A stretch of DNA of 64,000 nucleotides from Solanum dulcamara (taxonomy: Eukaryota > Streptophyta > Magnoliopsida > Solanales > Solanaceae): positions 11,564,740-11,628,739 of the forward strand of contig NC_077245.1 in the NCBI RefSeq assembly GCF_947179165.1, written 5' to 3'. The notes beneath the pieces are model-generated. The model ran no database searches and was not told the origin of the DNA. It saw only the letters and a program-made list of their open reading frames with translations. Within the stretch, counting starts at the first letter, position 1; each line of letters starts with the position of its first letter. Positions 20,983 to 33,917 of this stretch are shown here, piece by piece. The position numbers were made by a program, and so were the translations under genes.

Positions 20983-22567
20983 ATGAACTTCTCTTCATCA
21001 AAAATATATTTCTTTCTCTTTTTCACATTAGCTATAGCATCAAGACTAATCTTGGCACAAAATTGTGGTTGTTCATCAGATTTGTGTTGTAGTAAATGGG
21101 GTTATTGTGGAAATGGAAATGATTATTGTGGTGAAGGGTGTCAAGGAGGACCTTGTTTTAGTACTAATACTCCAACCAATAATAATAATAATGAAATATC
21201 AGTTTCTGATGTTGTAACTGATGCATTCTTTAATGGAATAGCTGATCAAGCTGCTTCTAATTGTGAAGGAAAAGGATTTTATACAAGGGATAAGTTCTTT
21301 GAAGCTCTTAAAGATTATACTAATTTTGGAACTGTTGGTTCTACTGATGATTCTAAGCGTGAAATTGCTGCTTTCTTTGCTCATGTTACTCATGAAACTG
21401 GACGTAAGTTTGCTACCGCCTTATTTTTCATTAAAACAGTTGCTTTAGTGGTCTTATGTATTAAATTCACGTACCAGAACTATCAGAAGGATGAGTTTTT
21501 AGCGTTAAAAATTGGAAAAATCAAATCGATCTCCTCTTTTTGCATGAGGTTAATTATTTTTTAAAAAAAGTGCAAATCTTTGCAAAACACTGACTTAGGT
21601 CGATTTTTTATTTTTTTTTGCAAAAAATGACAAACATAATCTTGAACCAAAAAGCACCGATGGTTTAGTGGTAGAAATGTATCTTACCACAAAAATTGTT
21701 TTTTTAAAAAAGAAATTAACTGATCCACAGGAACTATTACTCTTTTTATTTGTTTGGTGACTTGAACACATAACCTTAGGATTGAAGGTGAGAGATACTA
21801 ACTATCCGAGCATCTAAGTTCTAACTCTCGTCAAAAAGATAGAGGTTCAAATTAACAACAAATGATGCATTTTATGATTTTGTAATTTAAAAAACCAACC
21901 TCATCATAAGGTTCATATTCTTTTAAAAAAATAAATTGATCGCCCAAAAGCTATTTCAAAGGGAGGAGATTTGTTCAACCCTTTTAACTAATTAACCACC
22001 AATATAAAACTTTTTTCATAATTTTTTTACTGACCAGAGTACTTTACCAACCGCTCCTCAGGTTAGTGTTCTGGATCGATTTTTGACACTTTTTTTTAGT
22101 AGTAATCATATACGTACGTACTACAACTAATAAATTCCTTGTTTTACACCACAGATATGTGCTACATAAATGAGATAAATGGTCCATCAGGTGACTATTG
22201 TGAAGAGACCAACACAGAGTACCCTTGTGTGTCAGGCAAAAACTACTATGGTCGAGGACCAATACAACTATCATGGAACTTCAACTATGGTCCTGCTGGA
22301 AAATCAATTGGATTTGATGGATTAAATGATCCAGACATAGTAGGAAGGGATGGTGTTATTTCATTCAAGACAGCCTTATGGTATTGGATGAACAATTGTC
22401 ATTCTTTAATTACTTCTGGACAAGGATTTGGCCCAACTATTAGAGCTATTAATGGTCAGATTGAATGTGATGGTGGTAATCCTCAAACTGTTGCTAGAAG
22501 GGTTGAGTATTATACTCAATATTGTCAACAGCTTGGTGTTGACACTGGGGATAATCTCACTTGTTAA
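20983..22567 (+). CDS. Class IV endochitinase (GH19) with hevein-type chitin-binding domain
   Basis: Exon 1 is 20983-21403 and exon 2 is 22155-22567, with the 751-bp GT/AG intron splitting a His codon; total 277 residues. Residues 1-25 are a signal peptide (cut before QNCGC). Residues 26-58 form a hevein domain rich in cysteine ([16 protein letters not shown]). A short Asn/Thr hinge follows, then the compact GH19 domain. HETGH supplies the first catalytic Glu, and [11 protein letters not shown] holds the Glu aligned with the second. [19 protein letters not shown] and the C-terminal [17 protein letters not shown] are GH19 signatures. The enzyme is secreted and hydrolyses chitin, acting in defence against fungi. 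Short loops mark class IV. The open frame past 21403 reads intron. Confidence 0.95.
21654..21690 (+). pseudogene. 5' half of a tRNA-Gly-like sequence in the chitinase intron
   Basis: GCACCGATGGTTTAGTGGTA followed by GAAATGTATCTTACCAC resembles the acceptor, D-arm and anticodon arm of plant tRNA-Gly(GCC), and then stops after the anticodon loop. The T-arm is missing, so it cannot be a functional tRNA. It could be the head of a tRNA-Gly-derived SINE; the following ~150 bp, which has TGAACACATAACCTTAGG, fits an eroded SINE body. Confidence 0.55.
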
Positions 22568-23889
22568 TTAACAAGTTGGAATATACATTTTACTTACAAT
22601 ATATATGTTATGAAAATTGAATAAGAGTTCATTATACTTGAACTTTTGGCCAACATTGTATTTTTACACTATATTGATATGAAAAAAATTGCAATTTATA
22701 GCTTTTTTTTATATGTAGTTTTTAATATTTTTATTTTTATTTTAAAATATTAAATTAATGTAATCATATATGTGGATGTTTTTTTCGAAGAACAAGAATC
22801 CAACTAAGATTATCTCCAACTCTCCCAAGTTAAAAGCAACAATCAATTATTAAAATAAAAATGCATTGCCAAAAATTAGAAAGCAAAATATACTTGCGTT
22901 AGAAAAAATTAAATAAGGATTTTAGCCGTGAAAAAAAATTAAGAACATACAAAAGTATTATGCTTTGAAATTTTTTTGAGACTTAAGAATCCATTAAAGA
23001 TCTGGTATTGTTGTTGTGAAGAATTTCTTATTATAGTGGTGTTTGTAACAAATTTTAAAGTGATAGAAAATAAAATGCAATCACAAACAAAATATGAAGA
23101 AACATAATATTATTGATAAATATTGTGGGTACAAATCTATTTATTCCTTGATTCTTCTCTTCTAAGATTTCTCCGTGATTCGAGGACAATTAATTATGTA
23201 TTTCTCGACTATGATTATTTGGATTTGATCTCCATGAAAGGATTTGTGAAGTATTTGATAATCAAGAAAAGTCTCACATATTTTGATCTCTCTATGAATA
23301 TCCCAAGAGTTTATGAAATATTCGAAATGTCTTTTTAAGAAAATATATTACCCTTTATAATTAGGGTTTAGAGTTGATTAGCCATTAAGAATTCTTGTAG
23401 AGTCCTGTTAAATTTAGATGTCTACTGCTTGAATTCTAAGATGTGTGACAAGTAAAGTTTTTTTAATTTAAATTCCCAATTAACTTTAACTTCATAAATA
23501 ACAGGTAAAGTGCTAAAATATTACACTTTTACCCAGTAAAAGTAATATATTTGCTTAAACAATTTAATTTTTTGAAAACAAAAGTCGATAAATATTTGGA
23601 GAATTTTTTCATGGTTCGATATGTATAGCCCTTTAATATTAATGCTTTAGATATATATACATAAATTAGTTTATTCGCACAGTGATATTATTAGTTTACT
23701 GATGATAATGGTTGAGGAAAACTTAATAAAATATATTTTTCTATTATACCTAAATTTTGATGTAGATCCTAAAAGATTTAGTAGAAGATTTTAATATTTA
23801 TCGTATTTGATTGGGTTTTTATCTTTCTAAAAGATATCTTCTTATGTTTATCGTCAGCTAAATTAGGTAACCTCTTGCTTGATTTTATC
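22568..23889. other. Chitinase 3' flank and intergenic DNA
   Basis: The first ~60 bp after the stop contain AATATATATG and AATAAG, plausible poly-A signals. The remaining 1.2 kb shows no supported gene; the 71-aa ORF at 23123 has no recognisable domain. Confidence 0.4.
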
Positions 23890-23894
23890 TTAAT

Positions 23895-26800
23895 TATTAT
23901 AAAAGTGGATGTTCCATTTTGTGCGATCCGCTTAAAAGGGGCAAGTTGTTCACCATTTTTTTTATTTGGCTACAAAATGGTCATATTGTTCAATGGAAGA
24001 ATACGTGGAATTCTCTGATCTCTCTCTCTTTCTTTTACTATCTCTTTTTCTTATTAAATTGCTAAGTTAGTTTATTTTATAACACGTTATCAGCACGAGA
24101 TTCCATCACTTTGATATATCTGGAAAAGGTTACTCATCATGGGCATTAGATGTCGAAATACACCTAGAATCGATGTGTCTGACAAAAACCATCAAAGATG
24201 ACAATACAACATCTAGTCAAGACCGTGTCAAAGCCATGATACTTCTCCTCCACCATCTTGACGAAGGGTTAAAATTAAAGTACCTCACATTAAAAAACCC
24301 TCTTAAATTGTAAAAGAATCTAAAAAAAAGATATAACCACCTGAAGTTGGTCATCCTTCCACAGGCACATCATGATTGACTCAATTTGAGATTAATGAAT
24401 TTTAAAAATATAACTGAATATAATTCTGCCTTTTTTAGAATCATAGCATAGTTAAATTTATGCGGAGAAGAAATCACTGATCAAGATAAACTTGAAAAAC
24501 ATATTGAATATTTCCACCTGCGAATATGCTCCTGCGGCAGCAATATCGCGAAAAAGGTTTTAAAAAATATTCTGAACTACTTTCTCACCTTCTTATTTCT
24601 GAACACCACAACGAACTGATAATGAAAAATCATGAAAGTCGGCTCGTTGGTTCTTTGCTACTCCCTGAAGTGAATCAGGCAAATATTAACCAACGAGAAA
24701 GAGGTCATGGCCCTAGTCGTAGTCGTGGTCGAAGAAAAAATTATAATCACGATGCTCGACTGACACCGAGAAATGATCAGCAATACAAAATGTCATGGAT
24801 GTGGAGGTATGGGGCACTAGTCATAGATCTGCCGGTCATCAAAATGTCTGGTTCAGATATATTAGGCATCCTTGAAAAGAGCAGAAAATAATCTAAAGAT
24901 AAATTTTATCTCTGAAGACAATATTGAGCCTATGCATCTAGATGTAGCTAATTTCTTCAATTTTCCAGAAGTTAATATGAATATTGATAACCCTGATAAT
25001 ATTTAAATAATTTTTTTTATTTGTCTGTACTAAATAATATGTTTATATTTTTCTAATTCATGTAAATAAATAAAATTTGTATAATGAGCCATGTTTTAAT
25101 TATTATGTTTACTTTATTTCATTTTGAAGAAAAATATGGATATGCCTCAAATTTTGTTTGGATCAATGATCAATCACGAGGATATTTGTGTAATTGATAG
25201 TAGAACAACTCATGACAATTTTAAGGATGAGAAATATTTTTCCTACTTGCTTAGAAGAAAAAAAAATGTTACTACAATTTCTGGTAATTCAAAAATTATT
25301 GAAGGCTCCGGAAGAGCTACTATATTTTTGCCTAAGGGGACAAAGATTGTTATAAAAGATGCAATATTCTCTTCTAAATCCCAAAAACTTGTTAAGTTTT
25401 AAAGATATGCTCAGAAATAGATATCATGTTGAGACACTAAATGAAATAAATTTTGAATACCTGGTATAACCAAAAGTGTTTCAGGCTAGAAATATAATTT
25501 GGAAAAATTGTTAAATTTGTCGTCTGGCCTATATTATTCAAAAGTTAGTGCAATTAAAGCACATTTGATTGTAAACCAAAAGTTTACTGATCTAAATAGA
25601 TTTGTGCTATGGCGTGATTGAATAGGTCATCTTGGATCAATAATGATGAAACGAATTCTTGAAAATTTAACTGACATCCGTTAAAGAACCTGAAGATTCT
25701 TACGAATAATGAATTTTCATATGCTGCTTGTTATCAAGGCAAATTAATTGCCAGATCAACAACCCTTAAGGTTGACATCGAATCTCCTGTCTTTTTAGAG
25801 AGTATATATGGGGATATATGTGGACCTATTCATCCACCTAGTGGATTGTTTATATATTTTATGGTCATCATCTAGATGGTTTTATATTGTGCCTCTTATC
25901 ATCTCGCAACCTAGCGTTTGCAAAGTAGTTGGCACAAATAATAAGATTAAGAAAGCAATTCCCAGATTATTCAAGCTTTTGATGATTATTGCTTATCAAT
26001 TGGGATAAAAATTGAACATCTTGTTGCTCATGTTCATACTCAAAATGGCCTTGCAGAGTCATTTATTAAGCATCTACAATTGATAGCAAGACCTCTACTT
26101 ATGAAAACAAAATTGTTGATTACTTTTTGGGGTCATGCTATCTTATATGCATCAGCACTTATACGTCTCAGATTAATAAATTATAATAAATACTCTCCGT
26201 CACAATTAGATTTGGTAATGAGCCAAATATAGCCTATCTATGCATTTTTAGTTGTGCGGTATATGTGTCTGTAGCACCACCACAACATACAAAGATGGGC
26301 CCTCAACGAAGATTACGCATATATGTTGAATTTGACTCACCCTCCATAATCTGCTACCTTGAACCGTTGACAGGAGACTTATTTACTGCTAGATTTGCAG
26401 ATTGTTGGTTTGATGAAATAATTTTTTCGCAATTAGTGGGAGAGAAAAAGGAACCTGAAAGAAAAATTGTGCGAAAAATTTCATCACTATCTCATTTTGA
26501 TCCACTACCCGCACATGTGCGCAGGAGGTCCAAAAGATCATTCTTTTACAGAAAATATCAAATCAAATGCGAGATGCATTTACTGACTTGAAGCGAATAA
26601 CTAAGTCACATATCCCTGCAGTGAATGTGTCTATCCGGATTGATGTCCCAGAAGGACCATATGCTAGTATCATAGCTTCTGAATCTCAAACATGCGTGGC
26701 GCTACCGTAGAAAAGACTTTATGATAGACTATTGGGGTCAAAGGATAAAAATCCTAGAAATAAAAGCGTGAGAAATAATAAAGATGATACTACAAAAGAT

Positions 26801-29061
26801 CCTCTTGAAGAAGGTCAAGATTTGAGTAATCCTGATATTCCTGAAGAAATCAGTGAACCCGAGACTCAAGTGAATGAAAAACTTTTAATAAGTTCTATCA
26901 ATGATGAGATAAATTTAGATCGATCGAAAATCACGATTGATAATATTTTTGCATATAATGTTGCACTTAACATCATGCAAGATAGTGAAAGTTTTGAGCC
27001 TAAATCTGTCGAAGAATGTCAACGTATATGTGATTGGCTAGAATGGAAAAAGACAATTCAATAAAAATTAGACTCACTTGCTAAACATGAGGTTTTAAAC
27101 TTGCAGTCCAAACCCCTGAAGGTGTAAAACCAGTTGGCTATAAATGGTTTTTGTGGGAAAATGAAATAAGAGAAATGAAATTGTAAGATACAAGGCACGT
27201 CTTGTTGCACAAGGATTCTCTTAAAGATCCGGGGTAAACTATAAAGAAACATATTCACCTGTTATGGATGGAATAACTTTTCGATATCTCATTAGTTTAT
27301 CTGTACAGAAAAATCTTGAAATACATCTAATGGATGTAGTTACAGCTTACCTTTATGGGTCAATTGATAATGAAATTTACATGAAAATTCTAGATGGATT
27401 AAAATTGTCTGAATCATATACTAAGTCTCGGGATATGTACTCAATCAAATTGAAAAGATCATTATATCGTCTGAAACAATTAGGACATATATGGTATAAT
27501 CGCTTTAGTGAGTATTTGATAAATGAAGGTTATATAAATGATGTCATTTGTTCATGTGTTTTTATTAAAAAAACATAATCAGAGCTTTGTTATACTCGCC
27601 GTTTATGTTGATGACATAAATCTCATTAGAACTCCTGAAGAGGTCCAAAAAGCGATTGAATATATAAAGAAAGAATTTGAGATGAAAGATCTTGGAAAGA
27701 CAAAACTTTGTCTGAGTCTGCAAATTGAACATTTAGCAGATGAGATCTTTGTCCATCAATCTGCCTATACTGAAAAAATCTTAAAATGATTTTACATGGA
27801 CAAAGCACATCCATTAAATACTTCAATGGTTGTTCGATTACTTGAAGTGGGAAAAGATCCATTTCGACCTCCAAAAGAGAATGAAGAACTTCTTGGTCCT
27901 TAAGTACCATATCTCAGTACTATTGGTGCACTTATGTATTTTGCTGACACAACCAAGCCTGATATAATATTTTCTGTTAATTTGCTGGCAAGGTATAGTT
28001 CATTCCCAATGTGGAGACATTGAAATGGCATCAAAAATATTTTATGATACTTAAAGGGTACCATTGATATGAATTTATTTTATATTGACAAAGGCTGTGC
28101 AGACCTTATTGGTTATGTAGATGCATGTTATTTATCAGACCCACATAAAGCTCGATCCCAAACAGGCTATCTATTTACATATGGAGGAATTGCTATATCA
28201 TGGCGATCTGCAAAGCAGTCTATTATTGCTACTTAATCAAATCATACTGAAATAATAGCAATTAATGAAGTAAATAGAGAATGTGTGTGGTTGAGATCGG
28301 TAATACAGTTCATCAAAGAAAGATACGGTCTGGAAAATGATGTCAAAGTACCCATAGTTATATTCAAAGACAATGTCACGTGCTTAATTCAATTGAAAGA
28401 TGACTTCATAAAAGGAGACAGAACGAAACATATTTCACCAAAATTATTCTTCACACATGATCTCCAGAAGAATGGTGATATTGATGTACAACAAGTTCGT
28501 TCAAGTAATAATCTTGCAGATCTATTCACAAAGGCATTACCAACATCAACTTTTGAGAAGCTAAGATATAAGATTGGAATGTGTCATCTCCAAAATATCA
28601 AATGAAGTTTTCATCAGGGGAGTAAAATACGCACTATACTCTTTTTTTGTTAACAAAAGTTTTGCCCCACTGAGTTTTCCTGGTAAGATTTTTTAATGAG
28701 TCAGCGCTCAAGACGTATTACCAAAAGTGTATACTCTTTTTTCTTTACTAGGCTTTTTCCCACTGAATTTTTTTTAGTAAAGTTTAACGAGATACAATAT
28801 CTATGGTTGTTCAGCCTAACTATGTATATTATTTCTTATAAAAAATTTAATGAGGCACATTATTCGTGGACATCCAAAGGGGAGTGTTATGAAAATGAAC
28901 GTTCCACTTTGTGGGACCCACTTAAAAGAGGGCAAGTTACCCACCATTTTTTCTCTTTATTTGGCTATAAAATGGTCATATTGTTCAATGGAAGAACACA
29001 CGGAATTCTCTGATTTCCCTCTCTTTCTTTTTAAATTGCTAAGTTAGCTTGTTTTATAATA
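23895..29061 (+). mobile_element. Copia LTR retrotransposon, decayed, with perfect 5-bp TSD
   Basis: The left LTR (23895-24084, 190 bp) and right LTR (28885-29061, 177 bp) share long blocks such as AAATGGTCATATTGTTCAAT and AAATTGCTAAGTTAG. The best-preserved ends read TGTTATGAAAATG and TTTTATAACA. TTAAT flanks both sides (23890-23894 and 29062-29066). A polypurine tract AAAGGGGAG (28876-28884) touches the 3' LTR. The sequence after the 5' LTR, CGTTATCAGCACGAG, takes the PBS position but is not the usual initiator-Met site. Total 5.17 kb. The 13-bp LTR length difference and many stops imply an old insertion. Confidence 0.92.
24100..28605 (+). pseudogene. Copia gag-pol remnant (order gag, protease, integrase, RT, RNase H)
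   Basis: Many stops and frameshifts split the polyprotein. Fragments in order: gag (24526-24891, with HLLISEHHNELIMKNHESR; the zinc knuckle has lost its cysteines), protease near 25124 (ICVIDSRTTHDNFKDEKYF), integrase pieces around 25500-26250, the variable linker (26732-27064), RT (27264-27789, catalytic YVDDINLIRT), and RNase H (28085-28605, ending SSNNLADLFTKALP and GMCHLQNI). The domain order places it in copia. It is non-functional. Confidence 0.85.
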
Positions 29062-29296
29062 TTAATCCTATTTTTTATTTTGTCTTTAGTAGTCTAGTTG
29101 GATATATAATTATGCAAAGACTAATCATTTAAAGATTAATATCGCATGGATAAATTGAGATTTGTTTTATTTGGTTTGATATACTACATATTAGTATACA
29201 TATATTTGTTCACCTCTTAAACAATTTTTTTTTCATAGGGTTAGTTTAGTCATTTAACATTTTAAACCATGCATTATTTAAGGTCGATATTATTAT

Positions 29297-29711
29297 GGAG
29301 AAATTTCGCAAATAACCACTATAATAAACTTAGTTAGGCTCCTTAGATATAATTTGCATATTTACAGGCTGTAGCTATAATTTAAGCTATCTAATTTATG
29401 TAATTCGCGAGTTTGTATAATTCGCGAATTTGTATAATTTTTAGATAATTGAGCTATTTTTGTATAAATTCAAAATAACGAATTTATACAAAAACAAACA
29501 TCTGAACTTTAAACAGTTATACAAATTATATTATACAAAACTACATTATACAAAATTACATTATACAAATTTCAAATTATACAAACGTGCAAATTAAACA
29601 AACTCGAACCGTAATTACTGCTAAATGTTAATGGTGAATTATAAATTAATTAAATTATAGCTATATTAACTAATTAACTAGTATATATTTGCTTATTCGC
29701 ATAATTTTCCC
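29297..29711. mobile_element. MULE-type MITE with perfect 9-bp TSD
   Basis: The 9-mer TATTATTAT flanks both ends (29288-29296 and 29712-29720). The left end GGAGAAATTTCGCAAATAAC mirrors the right end TTATTCGCATAATTTTCCC. Internal AATTCGCGAATTTGTATAAT words are repeated and inverted. 415 bp, non-coding. The simple TSD sequence lowers certainty slightly. Confidence 0.75.
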
Positions 29712-29939
29712 TATTATTATATCACATTTTATAAGTGAAATTGCAACACTGTATGAGTGTATGTTATAGATCACTTTGGGTTATAACTGAGCTCAATGGG
29801 CTGGGCTTTTAAAATGGCGTGCCAGAGATTTCTTTCAAGCCCAAATAAACTAGCTTTAAGACGTTCTGGGCTTGATATGTTGTAGTCACAGCCCAGTAGT
29901 TTCCTCGTCACTTTTAAATTCTTCCGCATTTTCTTATAG

Positions 29940-30310
29940 GTGTTTGAGGATTATGTTGGGTGTGGTAGCGATTGTGGGCAGTAGCTAGTAGTTGACATTA
30001 GTAATTAATAGTGGTTGTTGATCGTAATAGCTAGTGGTGGACAATAATAATTATGGTGGACAATAGTAATGGATAATGATGGTTATGAATGATGATAACA
30101 ATTGACGATACATAGTAATCATTGATGGTGTTAATAGTCAGTAATGATAATTAATGGTGATGATTGATAGTTACAGTTAACTTTATTGACAACTATGGTG
30201 ATTGTGAGAGGTGGTAACTAACAATGGGGGGGGAGGGGGTGGCGACAACGTTTATCAATGATATTAGTGGATGGAGTAATGGTGATTGTAATTTTTATAG
30301 AAATTCTTGA
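29940..30310. repeat. Degenerate GGTGAT/GTAATAG simple-sequence tract
   Basis: Words such as TAGTGGTGGACAATAATAAT, GATGGTTATGAATGATGATA and TTAATGGTGATGATTGATAG recur with no fixed period. No gene. Confidence 0.6.
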
Positions 30311-32284
30311 ATAGATATTTTAATAATATTAACATTTATTATAAATCTCAATCATTCAAATTTATTCAGACTCAAAGATCCATTTTATCCATTCTAATGA
30401 TCTCAAAAAAATATCATACTATACAATACCTACCATTTCGTCACTTTCCAACCTTCTAAAACTAGTTAATATGACTTTGATTGGTCCTATGGAGTATAGA
30501 GTCCATGACAGAGACAAGCTTCTATTTGGGTAACACGTGGACGGCTAATAGGAAGCCACGATATCCTATTTGACACTTCCCTACAAATAATTCAGTAATT
30601 AATTAGTAGATCAACAAGGTGACAGATTAATTTAATCACAACTTTATCAGTTGGCACCGTCCTCTTAACTTTTTTTCTATTTTATTTGAGTGCTTAGTAG
30701 AAGTTTCACTTCACCATGGGGACCTTTCCAGATTGTTCCATTGACATTTTGATTATTTTAACAGTGCTTCTTAACCTCCCCCCCCCCCCCCGCCCCCCCA
30801 CTCTCCCACCCCCATTTTGTTGTAGTCAAAATAAAACTAATTAGGCGATTTAAAAAGAATAACATTTTTATTTATATTTGACGAAGAACGGTTTAACTTT
30901 GAATTCTTCATTTTATTTTTAATAACACGTTTTGATGCTTACTAAAATTTTCATGACATATTTAAAATCAGGCATTCAATTTTTTTTTTACTTCTTTTAA
31001 AACTTTATACTTAGTCAAAATCTGATATAAATTAAAATAAAGAGAGTACTACCTATGCCCCCAAAAAATGACAAGCCACAAAGTATGATGACTAACATGT
31101 TTAAAATTAATACATTATTTTAAAAAAAATTAAAACAAAATAAAATGTACATAAATGATTGTTGGGAATAATTATGTAGTTCTAGATTGTTCTATGGCAG
31201 ATTCTTTAAGAATCTAATCCTAATTATGGAATTTAAGCTAAGTTGGAATTTGCCTTTTCATCTATTAACCTTTAGGTAGTCTTGTCGTGTGACTTTAAGT
31301 ATGATAACAAGTTAATTAATTTGATTTAGTGGTTCATGAAATAATTTTTAAAAAAATAAGTAAGTTTACTATGTAATCTGGTTAACCTAAGTGACCCTTT
31401 ACGATAAAAAAAATATTTATCCCTTTACGATAAAAAAATATTTATATTCATTTGTCAATATACTTAATGCATATTATACATTGTTAATTATTCTCTTTTT
31501 TTTTGGATGAGGGTGTATTTATGTCAATAATTTCCCTCAATGTATTTCCTATATGTTCTCCTTCTTGACAATTATTATCCAGATTATTGCATTAAAACGT
31601 AACAAAATGAGACATCCAATATTCTAGACTAGGAGTGAGTTTTCTTGGTTTTTTTTTGCTTTTTTGATCTGAGTTTTGACTAAAATATTTGACCCGGGCC
31701 CAAACATTAAATATATCCTTGTGTTATTATAGTAAACAAAAAAAACATTCCTTAACTAATCCAAAAATTGCAACAACCATCCTTCTATTAGTTTCATTCG
31801 ACATAAAAAAGATTTGAATTTCTTAATTAACTTTTCAAGCTGTGTTCTTCCGCTTGATCATTTTAATATTATTTTCTATTTGATTCTTTCAAATCCAGGG
31901 AACGCATCCTCATCCCCTCCCCTTTTTTGTCATCCTTTAACTATTTCAATTGCAAATAAAAAACTAAATTTGAGTACATAAAAGGATAATAAAGAGTAAC
32001 AACTTTATCGAGTGATTCATAAGAAAAAAATTAAAAGGAGAGATGGAGATTACAACAATGAAAGTCCGATCGTTTGGGTTCGAAAGCATCAAACGAAAAA
32101 AGACAGTAAGACCCCTTATTTTTAGTTTTAAATAAATGCATATTTACACGTGTTGCATTTTGACTTATTTTCTATGTCTCAACCCTTAGTTTTACGATGC
32201 ATCCTTAATAGTTTACATTTCAAATCTCACTAATGGAGTATTCCATTGTAATTTTGAAGAGAAATCAGCGAATACTTAAAGTTG
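30311..32284. other. Intergenic, no gene recognised; poly-C tract at ~30778-30800
   Basis: AT-rich DNA without a supported ORF. The C homopolymer interrupted by one G may be unreliable in length. Confidence 0.4.
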
Positions 32285-32296
32285 AACACAATTTTT

Positions 32297-32432
32297 TATG
32301 CATTTATGCTTTTACTGAGCCGGGGGTCTCCAGGAAACAGCCGTCCTACCTTGGTAGGAGTAAGGTCTGCGTACATTCTACCCTCCCCAGACCCCATATT
32401 GTGGGATTTCACTGGGTTGTTGTTGTTGTTGT
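32297..32432 (+). mobile_element. 136-bp 5'-truncated RTE LINE tail with perfect 12-bp TSD
   Basis: GAGCCGGGGGTCTCCAGGAA, TAGGAGTAAGGTCTGCGTAC, GTGGGATTTCACTGGGTTG and a (TTG)5 end form the RTE 3' tail. AACACAATTTTT occurs exactly on both sides (32285-32296 and 32433-32444). The 85-aa ORF crossing it is spurious. Confidence 0.9.
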
Positions 32433-32444
32433 AACACAATTTTT

Positions 32445-33917
32445 CACTAAAAATTTTCAATTAAGTCTTGAATCTTTTAACCACTACTAGTACACCTTCA
32501 CTATGCCATTTTGATTATTTTTACTAATTTTACACGTTATGTGTGTTTCATCTATTTTGAGCGCATGAGAAGTTTTTTCTTTTTCTTTTTTTTTTTTTGT
32601 GAAAAATAATTATAATTTTTTTTGCTTTTTATCTTCCAACGGAAAGGATCGTTGGCCTGTTGGAAAAACTTTATTATACGGATATTCTTCTCTTTCTACC
32701 TGCCACATACTCCACGTTACCAAACAATCATTATACTAATTTCAAAAAATCTTACAAAAATATGCAAGAACACAACAAAAAATACTATTACACTGATTTT
32801 GAAAAACCTTACAAAAGCATGGAAGAACAAAACAAAAATTACCATCACACTAATTTTGGAAAAAAAAACTTTACAAGAACATGATAAATAAAAAATAAAA
32901 AATTGAAGAAAAAAGAAGAGGAGAAGAATCTTATAATTATCTTTGTCGAACCTCATCGAAAAATTACTATCGACAAAATACTCCTTCAAATCAATTCTAA
33001 AAAAAAAAAAAGAATCGAAAGAATCAAAATCTAATATAATAAAAAATATAAGGGAAGAAGAAAGTAGGGAATTAAAGGGGGGCAAAGAGGGGTGAGGTAA
33101 GTTGGGTGGCGTATAGAAAATAAGTATTTTTATTTAATTAGTTTTGTTAAAGATTAGTTTTTTTATTTCTTTTTCTTTATAATTTATTAAATTATATTCT
33201 GCACCCAAAATATTACATGTTCTATTTTAATTAGTCATCGTGTCATGTTACTCATAAGTTTATTATGTACACTCTGTAATATGCTTATCTAAATGTATAA
33301 AATTTATTTAAATGTCTAAATAAAAAGTTGTGTCTGCTTTAAGTGTAACTAAAAAATATTACACACAAAAAAAAGACAAATTCATTTTCAACAAATGACT
33401 GGTGGACCAATGAAAATTCGAAAGGTGGATGTGTAATGCATGATGTCCATTGAATTTTGTGTGTCCCATGTGAAGAATATAGCAAGATTTAAATCTCAGA
33501 GGGAATTGAGCCACGTTTACAATTGAGATCAGATTTGAGCATTTAAATAAAATCAAATGGTCGTTAGCCATTGGATACAATATGAGGCTCTTGTTCAGAA
33601 TATCTTCTACTCCACAAGATATTTATGTCCCCTGCCCGTAAAAATGTTGCTGCCCATTTTCTTCGTTGTCAGCCACTGAATCGCTACTTCAAATGCCTCG
33701 GGAGTCGGGTAGATATTTCTTCTGCCCGTTGTTTCATTCCTTTGTCTCTCTTTTTTTACTTTCTATTTTTTGATTTGAGGTCTTACTTAATTCAGAAATT
33801 ATAATATATGAATATATAAATTTATGTATAACGTTTGGTTTTTGGATTTTCGCTATTAAATATCGTATAATTTATGTGGATTTTAAAGTCATAAACCAAA
33901 CATGATAAAAGAAACAG
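32445..33917. other. Intergenic, nothing recognised
   Basis: The open frames at 32622-33085 on both strands consist of AT-rich low-complexity residues with a loose ~68-bp internal repetition (CTAATTT..AAAAAATCTTACAA-type) and are not supported as genes. 33600-33720 is less AT-rich but has no identifiable coding sequence. Confidence 0.4.

Noticed and set aside
21404..21564. Extension of the chitinase reading frame beyond 21403
   Set aside because: It reads into the intron; GTAAGT at 21404 and the acceptor at 22154 restore the GH19 frame.
29750..29960. GGGCTGGGCTTTT / AGCCCAG region as an hAT end
   Set aside because: Words resemble hAT subterminal repeats but no paired termini or TSD could be found.
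30778..30800. Poly-C tract as a functional element
   Set aside because: Homopolymers of this kind vary by slippage and sequencing error; no structure around it supports a function.
32622..33085. Overlapping ORFs on both strands, 74-122 aa
   Set aside because: Low-complexity AT-rich sequence with imperfect internal repetition; no domain, no promoter or splice context.
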